A DNA stretch of 44,850 nt from Bradyrhizobiaceae bacterium (GCA_003105195.1 PQAH01000056.1:1-44850); one strand, 5' to 3'; positions 1 to 7,930 are shown, numbered from the stretch's first letter. Notes: generated from the sequence alone by a model not told the origin. Numbers and translations: made by a program.

Positions 1-69
1 ACGCGCCCGCGCTGCCGCGCGCGGCCTGATCCCGATTTCGCCTGGACGACCCGAAGAGGAGTGACGCCC

Positions 70-1518
70 ATGACTGCCGCAACCCGCACCACCGAGGCCG
101 CCCTGCTCGCGCGCTTCGACGGCCCTATCGTGATGCTGGGCTTCGGCTCGATCGGCAAGGGCACGCTGCCCCTGCTCGAGCGCCACATCGCGTTCGACCG
201 CTCGAAGCTCGTCGTGATCGCGCCCGACGACCGCGACCGGCACCTGCTCGACGAGCGGCAGATCAAGTTCCTGCATCTCGCGATCACCCGCGAGAACTAC
301 CGCGACGTGCTCACCCCGCTGCTCACCGCGGGGCCGGGCCGCGGCATGGTCGTGAACCTGTCGGTCGACACCTCCTCGGTCGACCTGATGGAGCTCGCCA
401 AGGACCTCGACGCCTTCTACATCGACACCGTGGTCGAGCCCTGGCCGGGCCTCTATACCGACCGCAGCCGCTCGATCTCGCAGCGCTCGAACTACGCGCT
501 GCGCGAAAGCGTGCTCGACCTGCGCCGCCGGCGCCCGGGCGGCGTCACGGCCGTGAGCTGCTGCGGCGCCAATCCCGGCATGGTGTCTTGGATGGTCAAG
601 CAGGCGCTGCTCGACATCGCGGGCGAGCTGAAGCTCGACGTGGTCGAGCCCGCCTCGCGCGAGGACTGGGCGCGGCTGATGCAGCGCGTCGGCGTGAAGG
701 GCATCCACATCGCGGAGCGCGACACCCAGCGCGCCCGCGATCCGCGGCCGCGCGGCAAGTTCGTGAACACCTGGTCGGTCGAGGGCTTCATCGCCGAGGG
801 CCTGCAGCCCTCCGAGCTCGGCTGGGGCACCCACGAGAAGGAGCTGCCGCCCAACGGACACCGCCACGATTTCGGCTGCGACGCCGCGATCTACCTGACG
901 CGGCCGGGCGCCGGCACGCGCGTGCGCTCCTGGACCCCGACCGCGCAGGCGCAGCACGGCTTCCTGGTCACCCACAACGAGTCGATCTCGATCGCCGACT
1001 ACTTCACGCTGCGCGAGGACGGCAAGGTGATCTACCGGCCGACCTGCCACTACGCCTATCACCCGTGCGACGACGCGGTGCTGTCGCTGCACGAGATGGC
1101 GGGCGGCGCCTGGAAGGCGCAGGCGACCTGGCACATCCTCTCCGAGGAGGACATCGTCGACGGCATCGACGAGCTCGGCGTGCTGCTGTACGGCCACGCC
1201 AAGAACGCCTACTGGTATGGCTCGCAGCTCTCGATCGAGGAGACGCGGCGGCTCGCGCCCTACCAGAACGCGACCGGCCTGCAGGTGACCTCCGCGGTGC
1301 TCGCCGGCATCGTCTGGATGCTGGAGAACCCGGAGCGCGGCATCGTCGAGGCCGACGAGATGGACTTCCGCCGCTGCCTCGAGGTCCAGCGGCCCTATCT
1401 CGGGCCGGTGGTCGGCCACTACACGGACTGGCACCCGCTCCAGGACCGCGGCGACCTGTTCCCCGAGGACGTCGACCACGCCGACCCGTGGCAGTTCAAG
1501 AACGTCCTGGTCGCCTGA
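70..1518 (+). CDS. hss: homospermidine synthase (NAD-dependent)
   Basis: Predicted 482-residue cytosolic enzyme that makes homospermidine from putrescine (and spermidine) with NAD as a bound redox cofactor, the usual route to the long polyamine of many alphaproteobacteria. The N-terminus carries a Rossmann nucleotide-binding loop (GFGSIG, residues 24-29) after a hydrophobic strand. A Cys-Cys-Gly-Ala-Asn-Pro-Gly-Met segment near the middle and the overall length fit the bacterial family, which belongs to the saccharopine dehydrogenase-like fold. I chose the ATG at 70 because GAAGAGGAG sits about 8 bases upstream; a GTG at 61 lies too close to that ribosome binding site. The gene stands alone: downstream is a run of palindromes and then genes on the other strand. 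Family assignment is strong; the exact amine substrates are inferred. Confidence 0.93.
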   Translation: MTAATRTTEAALLARFDGPIVMLGFGSIGKGTLPLLERHIAFDRSKLVVIAPDDRDRHLLDERQIKFLHLAITRENYRDVLTPLLTAGPGRGMVVNLSVDTSSVDLMELAKDLDAFYIDTVVEPWPGLYTDRSRSISQRSNYALRESVLDLRRRRPGGVTAVSCCGANPGMVSWMVKQALLDIAGELKLDVVEPASREDWARLMQRVGVKGIHIAERDTQRARDPRPRGKFVNTWSVEGFIAEGLQPSELGWGTHEKELPPNGHRHDFGCDAAIYLTRPGAGTRVRSWTPTAQAQHGFLVTHNESISIADYFTLREDGKVIYRPTCHYAYHPCDDAVLSLHEMAGGAWKAQATWHILSEEDIVDGIDELGVLLYGHAKNAYWYGSQLSIEETRRLAPYQNATGLQVTSAVLAGIVWMLENPERGIVEADEMDFRRCLEVQRPYLGPVVGHYTDWHPLQDRGDLFPEDVDHADPWQFKNVLVA

Positions 1519-1539
1519 GCCGGCGGCGTCGCGAGCGAC

Positions 1540-1676
1540 TGGTAGGGCGCAACAGGTGCGAAGCACCGTGTTGCACCATCAGCGTCTCCATCCGCGCCCG
1601 TCGGTGCAATACGCCGCAGGCAAGTCGGCTGTTGCCGACTTGCACACTCATCTGCCCGGGTCGGGCAAGCCCGACC
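1540..1676. repeat. cluster of three intergenic palindromes downstream of hss
   Basis: Three hairpins stand in a row. First, GGTGC and GCACC flank GAA (1555-1567), with an outer GCAACA/TGTTGC stem interrupted by one base. Second, a perfect 10-bp stem with a TGTT loop lies at 1620-1643. Third, a perfect 8-bp stem with a two-base gap lies at 1659-1676. The first sits just after the hss stop codon and could end its transcript. The composition resembles dispersed palindromic elements of Hyphomicrobiales genomes. The rest of the 1519-1743 gap shows no credible gene. Confidence 0.6.
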
Positions 1677-1743
1677 TCTGCGCGGCTATTGCGGCCTGGA
1701 GTCACGATCGGTGAATGCTTGCGGCGAGGCACGGTCTTTCGAC

Positions 1744-2040
1744 CTACCGAATCTCCTTCGGCGCGCCGTGCGGCTCGCTCGGGCGCTCTGGCAGGGGCAC
1801 CGGGCCATCCGGGCGGACGGGCGCGCTCTGCTCGAGAGGACCGCTGCCGGTCCGCTCCTCGACGGCGGGCGATGCGGGGGCGGTCTCGGCGGGCGGCTGC
1901 GCGAGACCCTCGGGTTTCGGCCCGCCGGTCGGCGGCGCCTCGACCTTCGGCGCCTCGGGCGTCTGCGCCCATGCGCCCGCGGCCGAGCCGGCAAGCGCCG
2001 CGGCACACAGAACCGCCATGGCAAGAGAGTGGACCGTCAT
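1744..2040 (-). CDS. short exported Pro/Glu-rich protein
   Basis: Encodes 98 residues. The first 26 or so form a clear signal peptide: a short N-terminus, a hydrophobic Ala/Leu core and a cleavage-type AWAQ. The mature part is about 70 residues of low complexity, rich in Pro, Glu and Ala, with no Cys and no recognisable fold, so it is probably a disordered periplasmic or secreted peptide. The ATG at 2040 follows an excellent AGGAGGAG on the minus strand. It lies 57 bases downstream of the WD40 gene in the same direction and may be the last gene of the zinc-linked unit. No function can be named. The strong ribosome binding site and signal sequence argue that it is a real gene rather than GC-rich noise. 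Confidence 0.6.
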   Translation of the reverse strand: MTVHSLAMAVLCAAALAGSAAGAWAQTPEAPKVEAPPTGGPKPEGLAQPPAETAPASPAVEERTGSGPLEQSAPVRPDGPVPLPERPSEPHGAPKEIR

Positions 2041-2097
2041 CGCGCTCCTCCTCGGGGGATCAACGATGCCGGTGCCTGCGCGTTCCCGCGCGCGGCG

Positions 2098-3099
2098 CTA
2101 TAGCGCGACGAGGCCCGCCTGGCCGTCCTCGGTGCCGAAGGCGAGCTGGCTGCCGGCCGCGTCCCACGCGATCGCCGAGACCGGCGCCGGGCCCGGCCTC
2201 CGGGCGAGGACCTCGGCGCCATCCTCGATGCGCACCAGCAGGATCATGCCGTCCTCGTAGCCGACCGCGACGACCTCCTCGCGCGGATGGCACGCCACCA
2301 CGACCACGCGGCTCTTGGAGGGCGCGAGCAGGCGCGGCTGCTTGCCCATGGGCCCGTCCTTGCCCTGGAACGGCCACAGCACGAGCTGATCGGCGCCCGC
2401 GGTCGCGAGCCACTTGCCGCCCGCCGACCAGGACATCGAGCGCACCTTGGCGGCATAGCCGGACATTCGCATGTCCCTGGCATCCGCGAGGCGCCAGCCG
2501 TGCAGCGTCGGCTCCTGCATGGCGGTGACCAGGAAGCGCCCATCGGGACTGAACGTGACGTCGAGATGCGAGCCCTTCCAGGACAGCTCCTCGGGCGTGC
2601 CGGTTACGTTCGGGAACCAGAGCGTGACGCCGTTGTAGCGCGCGACCGCGAGCCGCACGCCCTTGGGCGCGAAGGCGAGGCCGCCGGCGCTCGACGGCAG
2701 CGCGAGGTGACGCTCGCCGCGCGCAGTGCGCACAAAGACCTCCTTGCCGACCCCCCAGGCGACGGCGCCGTCCGGGCCGAGCGCGACGCGGTCGATCCAG
2801 CGGCGCTGGGGATCGCTCGCCACGATTTCGGTCGCGCCCGCCGGATCGGTCGCCACGAGCGTGCCGTCGTCGCCGCCCGTGACGATCCGCTTGCCGTCGC
2901 TCGCGACCGCGAGGATGCCGCCCGCGTGCGCCGCGGCGCGCCGCGGCGCGCCGTCACCATCGACCAGCAGGATCGCCTCCTCGGCAAGGACGAAAGCCGC
3001 GATGCCGTTCAGGACATGGATCGCGACCACCGGCGCGCCGGCGTCCACGGGACGGGCGCGCTCGGCGATCGAGGAGATCTGGTTCTCGCTGCTGCTCAC
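2098..3099 (-). CDS. WD40 beta-propeller protein linked to COG0523 GTPase
   Basis: Encodes 333 residues with recurring WD40-like blades: hydrophobic strand, then phrases such as SPDGRFLVTA, SAGGKWLATAGAD and AAGSQLAFGTEDG, each followed by a short strand often ending in W or L. Six or seven blades fit the length. No signal peptide or membrane segment is visible, so it should be cytosolic and is probably a protein-interaction scaffold. The start is a GTG at 3099, 25 bases after the stop of the COG0523 gene, so the two are likely co-transcribed. Its position downstream of znuCBA and the metallochaperone suggests a role in delivering zinc to a client protein. That is inference; the propeller itself shows no metal-binding motif. 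Confidence 0.82.
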   Translation of the reverse strand: MSSSENQISSIAERARPVDAGAPVVAIHVLNGIAAFVLAEEAILLVDGDGAPRRAAAHAGGILAVASDGKRIVTGGDDGTLVATDPAGATEIVASDPQRRWIDRVALGPDGAVAWGVGKEVFVRTARGERHLALPSSAGGLAFAPKGVRLAVARYNGVTLWFPNVTGTPEELSWKGSHLDVTFSPDGRFLVTAMQEPTLHGWRLADARDMRMSGYAAKVRSMSWSAGGKWLATAGADQLVLWPFQGKDGPMGKQPRLLAPSKSRVVVVACHPREEVVAVGYEDGMILLVRIEDGAEVLARRPGPAPVSAIAWDAAGSQLAFGTEDGQAGLVAL

Positions 3100-3124
3100 G
3101 GGCTTGCAGTCGGCACGATGACCC

Positions 3125-4162
3125 TCAGGCGATGCAGGCCTCGAAGCCCTTGCGGATCTCCGCCTCGGGCAGGTTGCGCCCGATGAAGACGATGCGGCTC
3201 GCGCGCGTCTCGTCGTCGCGCCAGGGCCGCTGGTGGTTGCCGTCGAGCACCATGTGCACGCCCTGGAACACGAAGCGGTCGGGATCGTCCTTGAAGGCGA
3301 GGATGCCCTTGGAGCGCAGGATGTCGGGACCCTTGTCGGCGACCAGCTTCTGCACCCAGGGGAAGAACTTGTCGGGATCGAGCGGCGCCTCGGTGCGCAG
3401 CGAGACCGACTGCATCTCCTCGTCGTGGTAGTGCTTCAGCCCGCCGTGATCGTGATGGTGGTGATCGTGGCCGTGCTCGTGATGATGTTCGTGGTCATGG
3501 TCATGATCGTGGCCGCCGTCCTCCAGGAACTGCGGCTCGATCTCGAGGATGCGGTCGAGGTCGAAGGCGTTGCGGCCGAGCACCTCCGGCAGCGGCACCG
3601 CGCAGCGCTCGGTCCGGTGCAGTCGGGCATAGGGGTTGATGCCGCGGATGCGCGCCTCGACCTCGCGCAGGTCCTCGGGCGCCACCAGGTCGGTCTTGTT
3701 GACCAGGATCACATCCGCGAAGGCGATCTGGTTCTTGGCCTCGGGCGCGTCGCGCAGCCGGTCCTTGAGCCACCTGGCGTCCGCGACCGTCACCACCGCG
3801 TCGAGCCGCGCCTTGGCGCCGACGTTCTCGTCCATGAAGAAGGTCTGCGCCACCGGCGCCGGGTCGGCGAGGCCGGTGGTTTCGACGATGATGGCGTCGA
3901 ACCTGCCCTTGCGGCGCATCAGCCCCTCGATGATGCGGATCAGGTCCCCGCGCACCGTGCAGCAGATGCAGCCGTTGTTCATCTCGAACACTTCCTCGTC
4001 GGCGCCCACGACGAGGTCGTTGTCGATGCCGATCTCGCCGAACTCGTTGACGATCACGGCGTATTTCTGGCCATGCGGCTCGGACAGGATGCGGTTGAGC
4101 AGGGTGGTCTTGCCGGCGCCGAGATAGCCGGTCAGCACCGTGACGGGGACCTTATCGGACAT
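3125..4162 (-). CDS. COG0523 (CobW-family) zinc metallochaperone GTPase
   Basis: Encodes a 345-residue G3E GTPase. Walker A is GYLGAGKTT (12-20), the family metal motif CICC is at 65-68, the switch region ETTGLAD lies near 94-100, and the guanine-specificity motif NKTD is at 155-158. A striking histidine/aspartate-rich stretch (about 218-247) is typical of members that handle zinc. The CobW C-terminal domain follows (about 250-345). Zinc-associated members of this family are thought to hand metal to client enzymes during shortage; the position behind znuCBA supports that over cobalamin synthesis. A TATATAG element and an AAGGAG lie upstream of the ATG at 4162, so it may have its own promoter as well as read-through from the znu genes. 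Confidence 0.93.
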   Translation of the reverse strand: MSDKVPVTVLTGYLGAGKTTLLNRILSEPHGQKYAVIVNEFGEIGIDNDLVVGADEEVFEMNNGCICCTVRGDLIRIIEGLMRRKGRFDAIIVETTGLADPAPVAQTFFMDENVGAKARLDAVVTVADARWLKDRLRDAPEAKNQIAFADVILVNKTDLVAPEDLREVEARIRGINPYARLHRTERCAVPLPEVLGRNAFDLDRILEIEPQFLEDGGHDHDHDHEHHHEHGHDHHHHDHGGLKHYHDEEMQSVSLRTEAPLDPDKFFPWVQKLVADKGPDILRSKGILAFKDDPDRFVFQGVHMVLDGNHQRPWRDDETRASRIVFIGRNLPEAEIRKGFEACIA

Positions 4163-4240
4163 GCTGCGGGACTCCTTGCCCGGCTATATAGGGGGGCCGG
4201 GCTGCCGGCGCAAAACGGCCTTCGCCCGCACCCCCGCGTC

Positions 4241-4371
4241 ATGCCCGCGAATGCGGGGCATCCACGTCTTTGCGGCCCTTCGGCGAGGAAGGGCGTGGAT
4301 GGCACAGGAAGCCGGGCCTGCGCGGCTTCCGGGAACACCGAACGCCCGAAGTCGCGCAAGCGCGACTTCGG
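4241..4371. repeat. compound palindromic repeat between znuA and the COG0523 gene
   Basis: Four nested or consecutive stems lie here: an imperfect one at 4241-4261 (ATGCCCGC against GCGGGGCAT), CATCCACG (4259-4266) with CGTGGATG (4294-4301), GAAGCCG (4308-4314) with CGGCTTC (4323-4329), and a perfect 12-bp stem with a two-base loop at 4346-4371. The last could act as a transcription-ending or transcript-stabilising hairpin 3' of znuA. The whole block resembles dispersed intergenic repeats of high-GC alphaproteobacteria. It fills most of the 4163-4406 gap, which has no gene. Confidence 0.6.
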
Positions 4372-4406
4372 ATGACGAGCCCGGCCATGACGGAGGAGTG
4401 GTCCGC

Positions 4407-5309
4407 TCAGCTCATCAGCGCAGTGGCGAGCTCGCGCAAGTTGTGGCGGATCATGTCGATATAGGTCGGCGCCTCGCCCTTCTCCTCGGTGAGAGCGTCC
4501 GAGTAGAGGGTGCCGCCGATGCGCACGCCGCTCTCCTCACTGATGCGCTTGAGCAGGCGCGGATCGCTGACGTTCTCCAGGAACACGGCGGGGATCTTCT
4601 GCTTGCGGATCTGGCCGATGATCCGCGCCACGTCCTTGGCGGCGACGTCCGCCTCGGTCGACACGCCCTGGGGTGCCACGAAGGCGATGCCGTAGGCGGC
4701 GCCGAAATAACCGAACGCGTCATGGGTGGTGATGACCTTGCGCCGGTCCTCCGGAATCTTCGCGACCGCGCTCTTCACCTCGGCCTCGAGGGCGTCGAGC
4801 CGGGCGAGGTAGGCCGCGGCATTGGCCGCATAGGCGTCCCTGCCGGCCGGATCCGCCTCGCTCAGCGCGTCGCGGATGTTCGCGACATAGATCTTCGCGT
4901 TGGCGACCGACTGCCAGGCATGCGGATCCGAATCCGCGTGCCCGTGGTTGTGGCCGTGACCGCCCGCCGCCCGCCGCGGCTTCACGCCCTTGCTCGCCGC
5001 CGCCACCTTGGCCTTGGTGGCCGAAGCCTTCACCAGCCGGTTGATCCAGCCCTCGAAGCCGAGGCCGTTGGTGACCACGAGCCCGGCCTCGGCGAGCGTC
5101 TTCGCGTCCGCGGGCGTCGGCGAATAGACATGCGCATCGGCGTTCGGGCCGACCAGGGTCGCGAGCGCGACGCGCTCGCCGCCCACGTTCTTCACGAGGT
5201 CGGCGAGGATCGAGAAGGTGGCGACCACCTTCAGCTTCTCCTGCGCGGGCGCCGGCATGCTCATGAACGCCAGGAACAGGGACAGGGCAACCGCGAATGT
5301 GCGTCGCAC
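4407..5309 (-). CDS. znuA: zinc ABC transporter, periplasmic binding protein ZnuA
   Basis: A 300-residue cluster A-I metal-binding protein. Residues 1-22 form a signal peptide ending in APAQ. Likely metal ligands are H60, H130, H196 and D271; three histidines favour zinc over manganese. A His-rich loop at 118-130 (GGHGHNHGHADSDPH), just before the second ligand, is the usual mark of ZnuA proteins. The start is a GTG at 5309 with GGGAGAT upstream; no better start lies nearby. It follows znuB by 21 bases, is transcribed with it, and should deliver zinc to the ZnuB channel. Assignment as zinc rather than manganese also rests on the Zur-type box upstream of the operon and the His-rich proteins around it. 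Confidence 0.93.
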   Translation of the reverse strand: MRRTFAVALSLFLAFMSMPAPAQEKLKVVATFSILADLVKNVGGERVALATLVGPNADAHVYSPTPADAKTLAEAGLVVTNGLGFEGWINRLVKASATKAKVAAASKGVKPRRAAGGHGHNHGHADSDPHAWQSVANAKIYVANIRDALSEADPAGRDAYAANAAAYLARLDALEAEVKSAVAKIPEDRRKVITTHDAFGYFGAAYGIAFVAPQGVSTEADVAAKDVARIIGQIRKQKIPAVFLENVSDPRLLKRISEESGVRIGGTLYSDALTEEKGEAPTYIDMIRHNLRELATALMS

Positions 5310-5330
5310 GGAGATCTCCCTTGACGCCGC

Positions 5331-6200
5331 TCACGCCTCGAGATGGCGCCGCGGCATGGACTGTCGGACGAGGCCGCCGACGCGGCCGAACAGCACGGAC
5401 ACCGCATAGAGGCCGCCCGCGATCAGGATGATCGCCGGGCCCGACGGGATGCGGGCGTGGAACGAGAGCAGCAGGCCGGCCGCGCCGGCGAGCGCGCCGC
5501 CGACGATCGCGATCGCGATCATGGCCGTGACGTCGCGCGCCCAGAAGCGGGCGATCACCGCGGGCAGCATCATGAGCCCGACCGCGAGCAGCGTGCCGAG
5601 CGCCTGGAAGCCGCCGACCAGGTTCATGACCACCAGCGCCAGGAACGCGATATGCGCGGGCGCGCCGGCGCGGCTCACCGAGCGCAGGAAGCCCGGATCG
5701 ACGCATTCGAGCACCAGCGGCCGGTAGATCAGCGCCAGCACCAGGAGCGAGACGGTCGCGATCGATGCGATCAGCAGCAGCGTCTCGTCGTCCAGGGCGA
5801 GCACGCTGCCGAACAGGAAGTGGAGCAGGTCGACATTGGTGCCCTTGATCGAGACGATCGTGACGCCGACCGCGAGCGAGATCAGGAAGAAGGCCGCGAG
5901 CGAGGCGTCCTCCTTGAGCTCGGTCGTGCGCGCCACGATGCCGGCGAGCACCGCCACCACCACGCCGGCGATCAGCCCGCCCGCCGTCATGGCGAACAAA
6001 TTGAGCCCCGCGACCAGGAAGCCGACCGCGGCGCCCGGCAGGATCGCATGCGCCATGGCGTCGCCGACCAGGCTCATGCGCCGCAGCATCAGGAACACGC
6101 CGACCGGCCCGGCGCCGAGCGCCAGCGCCGTGGTGCCGACCAGCGCGCGGCGCATGAAGTCGAACTCGGCGAAGGGGGCGATCAGGATCTCGTGGAGCAT
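5331..6200 (-). CDS. znuB: zinc ABC transporter, membrane permease ZnuB
   Basis: A 289-residue integral membrane protein of the ABC-3 permease family, with about eight or nine hydrophobic helices and the family segment RRMSLVGDAMAHAILPG near residues 38-54. It forms the inner-membrane channel fed by ZnuA and driven by ZnuC. The ATG at 6200 (MLHEILIAPF) was chosen because AGGAAA precedes it and homologues begin with a short amphipathic stretch like this one; longer upstream starts overlap znuC and add an Arg-rich leader that does not look like protein. The gap to znuC is 14 bases and to znuA 21 bases, a tight operon. Confidence 0.93.
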   Translation of the reverse strand: MLHEILIAPFAEFDFMRRALVGTTALALGAGPVGVFLMLRRMSLVGDAMAHAILPGAAVGFLVAGLNLFAMTAGGLIAGVVVAVLAGIVARTTELKEDASLAAFFLISLAVGVTIVSIKGTNVDLLHFLFGSVLALDDETLLLIASIATVSLLVLALIYRPLVLECVDPGFLRSVSRAGAPAHIAFLALVVMNLVGGFQALGTLLAVGLMMLPAVIARFWARDVTAMIAIAIVGGALAGAAGLLLSFHARIPSGPAIILIAGGLYAVSVLFGRVGGLVRQSMPRRHLEA

Positions 6201-6214
6201 CGAGCGTGTTTTCC

Positions 6215-6958
6215 TCAGGCCGCCTCGTGGGCGCATTCGCCGGCGGCCTCGTCGAAGGCCTCGCACATGCGCCGCGCCTTCAGCAGGTTCTCGGGGGTCA
6301 GCACCTGCGCGGTCGGGCCCCAGGCGACCGGTTCGCGGGCCAGCAGCAGCGTCTCGGGGAAGTTCGCCTTGACGAGCTCGAGGTCGTGCAGCGCCGCGAT
6401 CACGGTGCGCCGCTCGCGGTGCCAGCGGCGCACCAGGTCGAACAGGTCAGCCGCCGTCTTGGCGTCGATGGCGTTGAACGGCTCGTCGAGCACGATCACG
6501 CGCGCCTCCTGTAAGAGCAGGCGCGCGAACAGGGTGCGCTGCATCTGCCCGCCCGAGAGCGTGCCGATCGGCCGCTCCTCGAAGCCCGACAGGCCGACAG
6601 CCGCGATCGCGTGCTCCACCTTGTCGCGCTCGGCGCGCCCGATGCGGCCGAACAGGCCGGTGCGCCGCCACAGCCCCATCGCGACCATGTCGAACACGTT
6701 GATCGGAAACGAGCGGTCGATGTCGGCGGCCTGCGGCAGATAGGCGATGTCGCGCGCCTTCAGCCCGCCGAGGTCGATGCGTCCGGCGAGCGGCTTCAAC
6801 ACGCCGACGATGCCCTTGAACAGCGTCGACTTGCCGGCCCCGTTCGGGCCGACCACGGCCATCAGCGCGCCCGGCGGCACGAAGCCGTCGAGATGATGGA
6901 CCGCCGGATGGCGGTCGTAGCCGAGGGTCAGGTCCTTGAAGGCCAGGGCGTGGGTCAT
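6215..6958 (-). CDS. znuC: zinc ABC transporter, ATPase ZnuC
   Basis: A 247-residue ABC ATPase. Walker A GPNGAGKST is at 37-45, the Q-loop Gln at 76, signature LSGGQ at 134-138, Walker B VIVLDEP at 154-160 and the switch His at 191. The C-terminal tail (RRMCEAFDEAAGECAHEAA) contains two Cys and a His that could sense or bind metal, though this is speculative. The ATG at 6958 gives the normal family N-terminus and lies only 7 bases after the stop of the upstream small gene; an in-frame extension towards 7168 runs through that gene and is rejected. It powers ZnuB. Confidence 0.93.
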   Translation of the reverse strand: MTHALAFKDLTLGYDRHPAVHHLDGFVPPGALMAVVGPNGAGKSTLFKGIVGVLKPLAGRIDLGGLKARDIAYLPQAADIDRSFPINVFDMVAMGLWRRTGLFGRIGRAERDKVEHAIAAVGLSGFEERPIGTLSGGQMQRTLFARLLLQEARVIVLDEPFNAIDAKTAADLFDLVRRWHRERRTVIAALHDLELVKANFPETLLLAREPVAWGPTAQVLTPENLLKARRMCEAFDEAAGECAHEAA

Positions 6959-6965
6959 GGCGCCA

Positions 6966-7118
6966 TCAGCCGATCGTCCCATAGACCGCCGCCCACAGCG
7001 CCGCAACCAGCACCGCGACGATGGCGAGCCGCTCGGCGAGCGACTGCCGCAGGATCGACGGCGAGATCGTCGCGGGCGGATGCGCGTGGTCCCGGTCGTG
7101 GTGGTGGTGCGAGGCCAT
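6966..7118 (-). CDS. small His-rich single-pass membrane peptide, first gene of znu operon
   Basis: A 50-residue gene easily missed by size cut-offs. The N-terminal 13 residues (MASHHHHDRDHAH) hold six His and two Asp, followed by a short Pro-rich link, an amphipathic stretch, and one hydrophobic helix of about 18 residues rich in Ala, Val, Leu and Trp; it ends YGTIG and stop. The ATG at 7118 is the first start after the Zur box, 35 bases away, and the stop is 7 bases before znuC. The layout suggests a membrane-anchored zinc-binding peptide, perhaps an accessory or sensor for ZnuBC. No named family is recognised. Evidence is composition and position only. Confidence 0.7.
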   Translation of the reverse strand: MASHHHHDRDHAHPPATISPSILRQSLAERLAIVAVLVAALWAAVYGTIG

Positions 7119-7152
7119 GGCGGTGTCTCAAGTGTGGGCGGCGTCTCGATTA

Positions 7153-7167
7153 TGTTATAGTATAACA
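7153..7167. promoter_or_regulatory. Zur box (predicted zinc-repressor operator)
   Basis: A perfect palindrome TGTTATAGTATAACA, seven-base arms around one central base, in an otherwise GC-rich region. It matches the core of the known Zur operator (TGTTATA-n-TATAACA type). It lies 35 bases before the small His-rich gene that heads the znu operon and overlaps -10-like elements on the minus strand, which fits repression when zinc is plentiful. The divergent acetyltransferase gene starts 95 bases away on the other side, so control of that gene cannot be excluded. No zur gene lies in the window. Confidence 0.85.
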
Positions 7168-7262
7168 ATCATCCACGCCCCCGGCTAGACCCCCCATCGT
7201 CGCGGCGGCAGGGCGCCGCGCGGCTTGCCGGCCGCGCGCCGCGCCTCCCATAGTCGCCCGCG

Positions 7263-7766
7263 ATGCCACGCCGCCGCACAGGACCGAGGACCCGGATTCG
7301 CCCGGCGCGCGACACGGACCTCGACGCGCTGCTCGCACTGGAGGGACGCGTCTTCGCGACCGACCGGCTCAGCCGCCGCGCCCTGCGGCGCCTGCTCGCT
7401 GCCGGGACCGCCGCGGTGCTCGCCGCCGAATCGGCAGGCGCGCTCGCCGGCTACGCCCTGGTGCTGTTCCGCGCCGGCTCGGCGGTCGCCCGCCTCTATT
7501 CGATCCTGGTCGACCCGCGCGTCGCGGGACGCGGCATCGGCGCGGCGCTCCTCGCCGCCGCCGAGGCGGCCGCGACGGCGCGCGGCGCCGCGCTGATGCG
7601 CCTCGAGGTCGCGACGCGGAACCGCCGCGCGATCCGGCTCTACGAGCGCGCAGGCTACCGCGCCTTCGCCCGCTACGAAGACTACTACGAGGACGGCGCG
7701 CCGGCACTGCGCTATCAGAAGGCGCTCGCGCCGCCCCGGTCGCGGCGACGAGGCCTTGTCCCATGA
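7263..7766 (+). CDS. GNAT-family acyltransferase (RimI-like), partner of ATP-grasp ligase
   Basis: A 167-residue single-domain GNAT protein. The acetyl-CoA-binding motif VDPRVAGRGIGAALL lies at about 83-97, and the closing segment NRRAIRLYERAGYR (120-133) is classic for RimI-like enzymes. An Arg-rich extension of about ten residues precedes the fold and another ends the protein. The next gene, 164 bases on in the same direction, is a RimK-like ATP-grasp ligase. Acyltransferases of this type recur beside or fused to that ligase family, so this protein probably acts in the same peptide or amide pathway rather than on ribosomal protein S18. No clear ribosome binding site is seen before the ATG at 7263. 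Substrate unknown. Confidence 0.85.
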   Translation: MPRRRTGPRTRIRPARDTDLDALLALEGRVFATDRLSRRALRRLLAAGTAAVLAAESAGALAGYALVLFRAGSAVARLYSILVDPRVAGRGIGAALLAAAEAAATARGAALMRLEVATRNRRAIRLYERAGYRAFARYEDYYEDGAPALRYQKALAPPRSRRRGLVP

Positions 7767-7930
7767 CATCCGCGTGAACGCGCCCGGACCCCGCGCGGGC
7801 GCACCGCCGGGTTCCGCATCGGGCAATTGCATTCGGGCGGGAAAAGCGCCATGTGCTCCTCCACATGCACGACGTCGGTCGCGCGCCGCGGGTTGCATGC
7901 CGCAAGACCGATCCGGAAAGGACTCTCCGC

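Noticed and set aside
588..2528. Very long open frame of 646 codons overlapping hss and the region after it
   Set aside because: Its protein is Arg/Ala/Pro-rich low-complexity sequence read in a shifted frame through hss, as expected in 70% GC DNA where stop codons are rare.
3470..3530. Tandem DNA repeat in the CAT/GAT-rich stretch
   Set aside because: It is the coding sequence of the His/Asp-rich tract of the COG0523 protein; codons alternate without a fixed unit.
3125..4162. Cobalamin-synthesis CobW
   Set aside because: No cobalamin genes are near; the His-rich tract and the znu neighbours indicate zinc handling.
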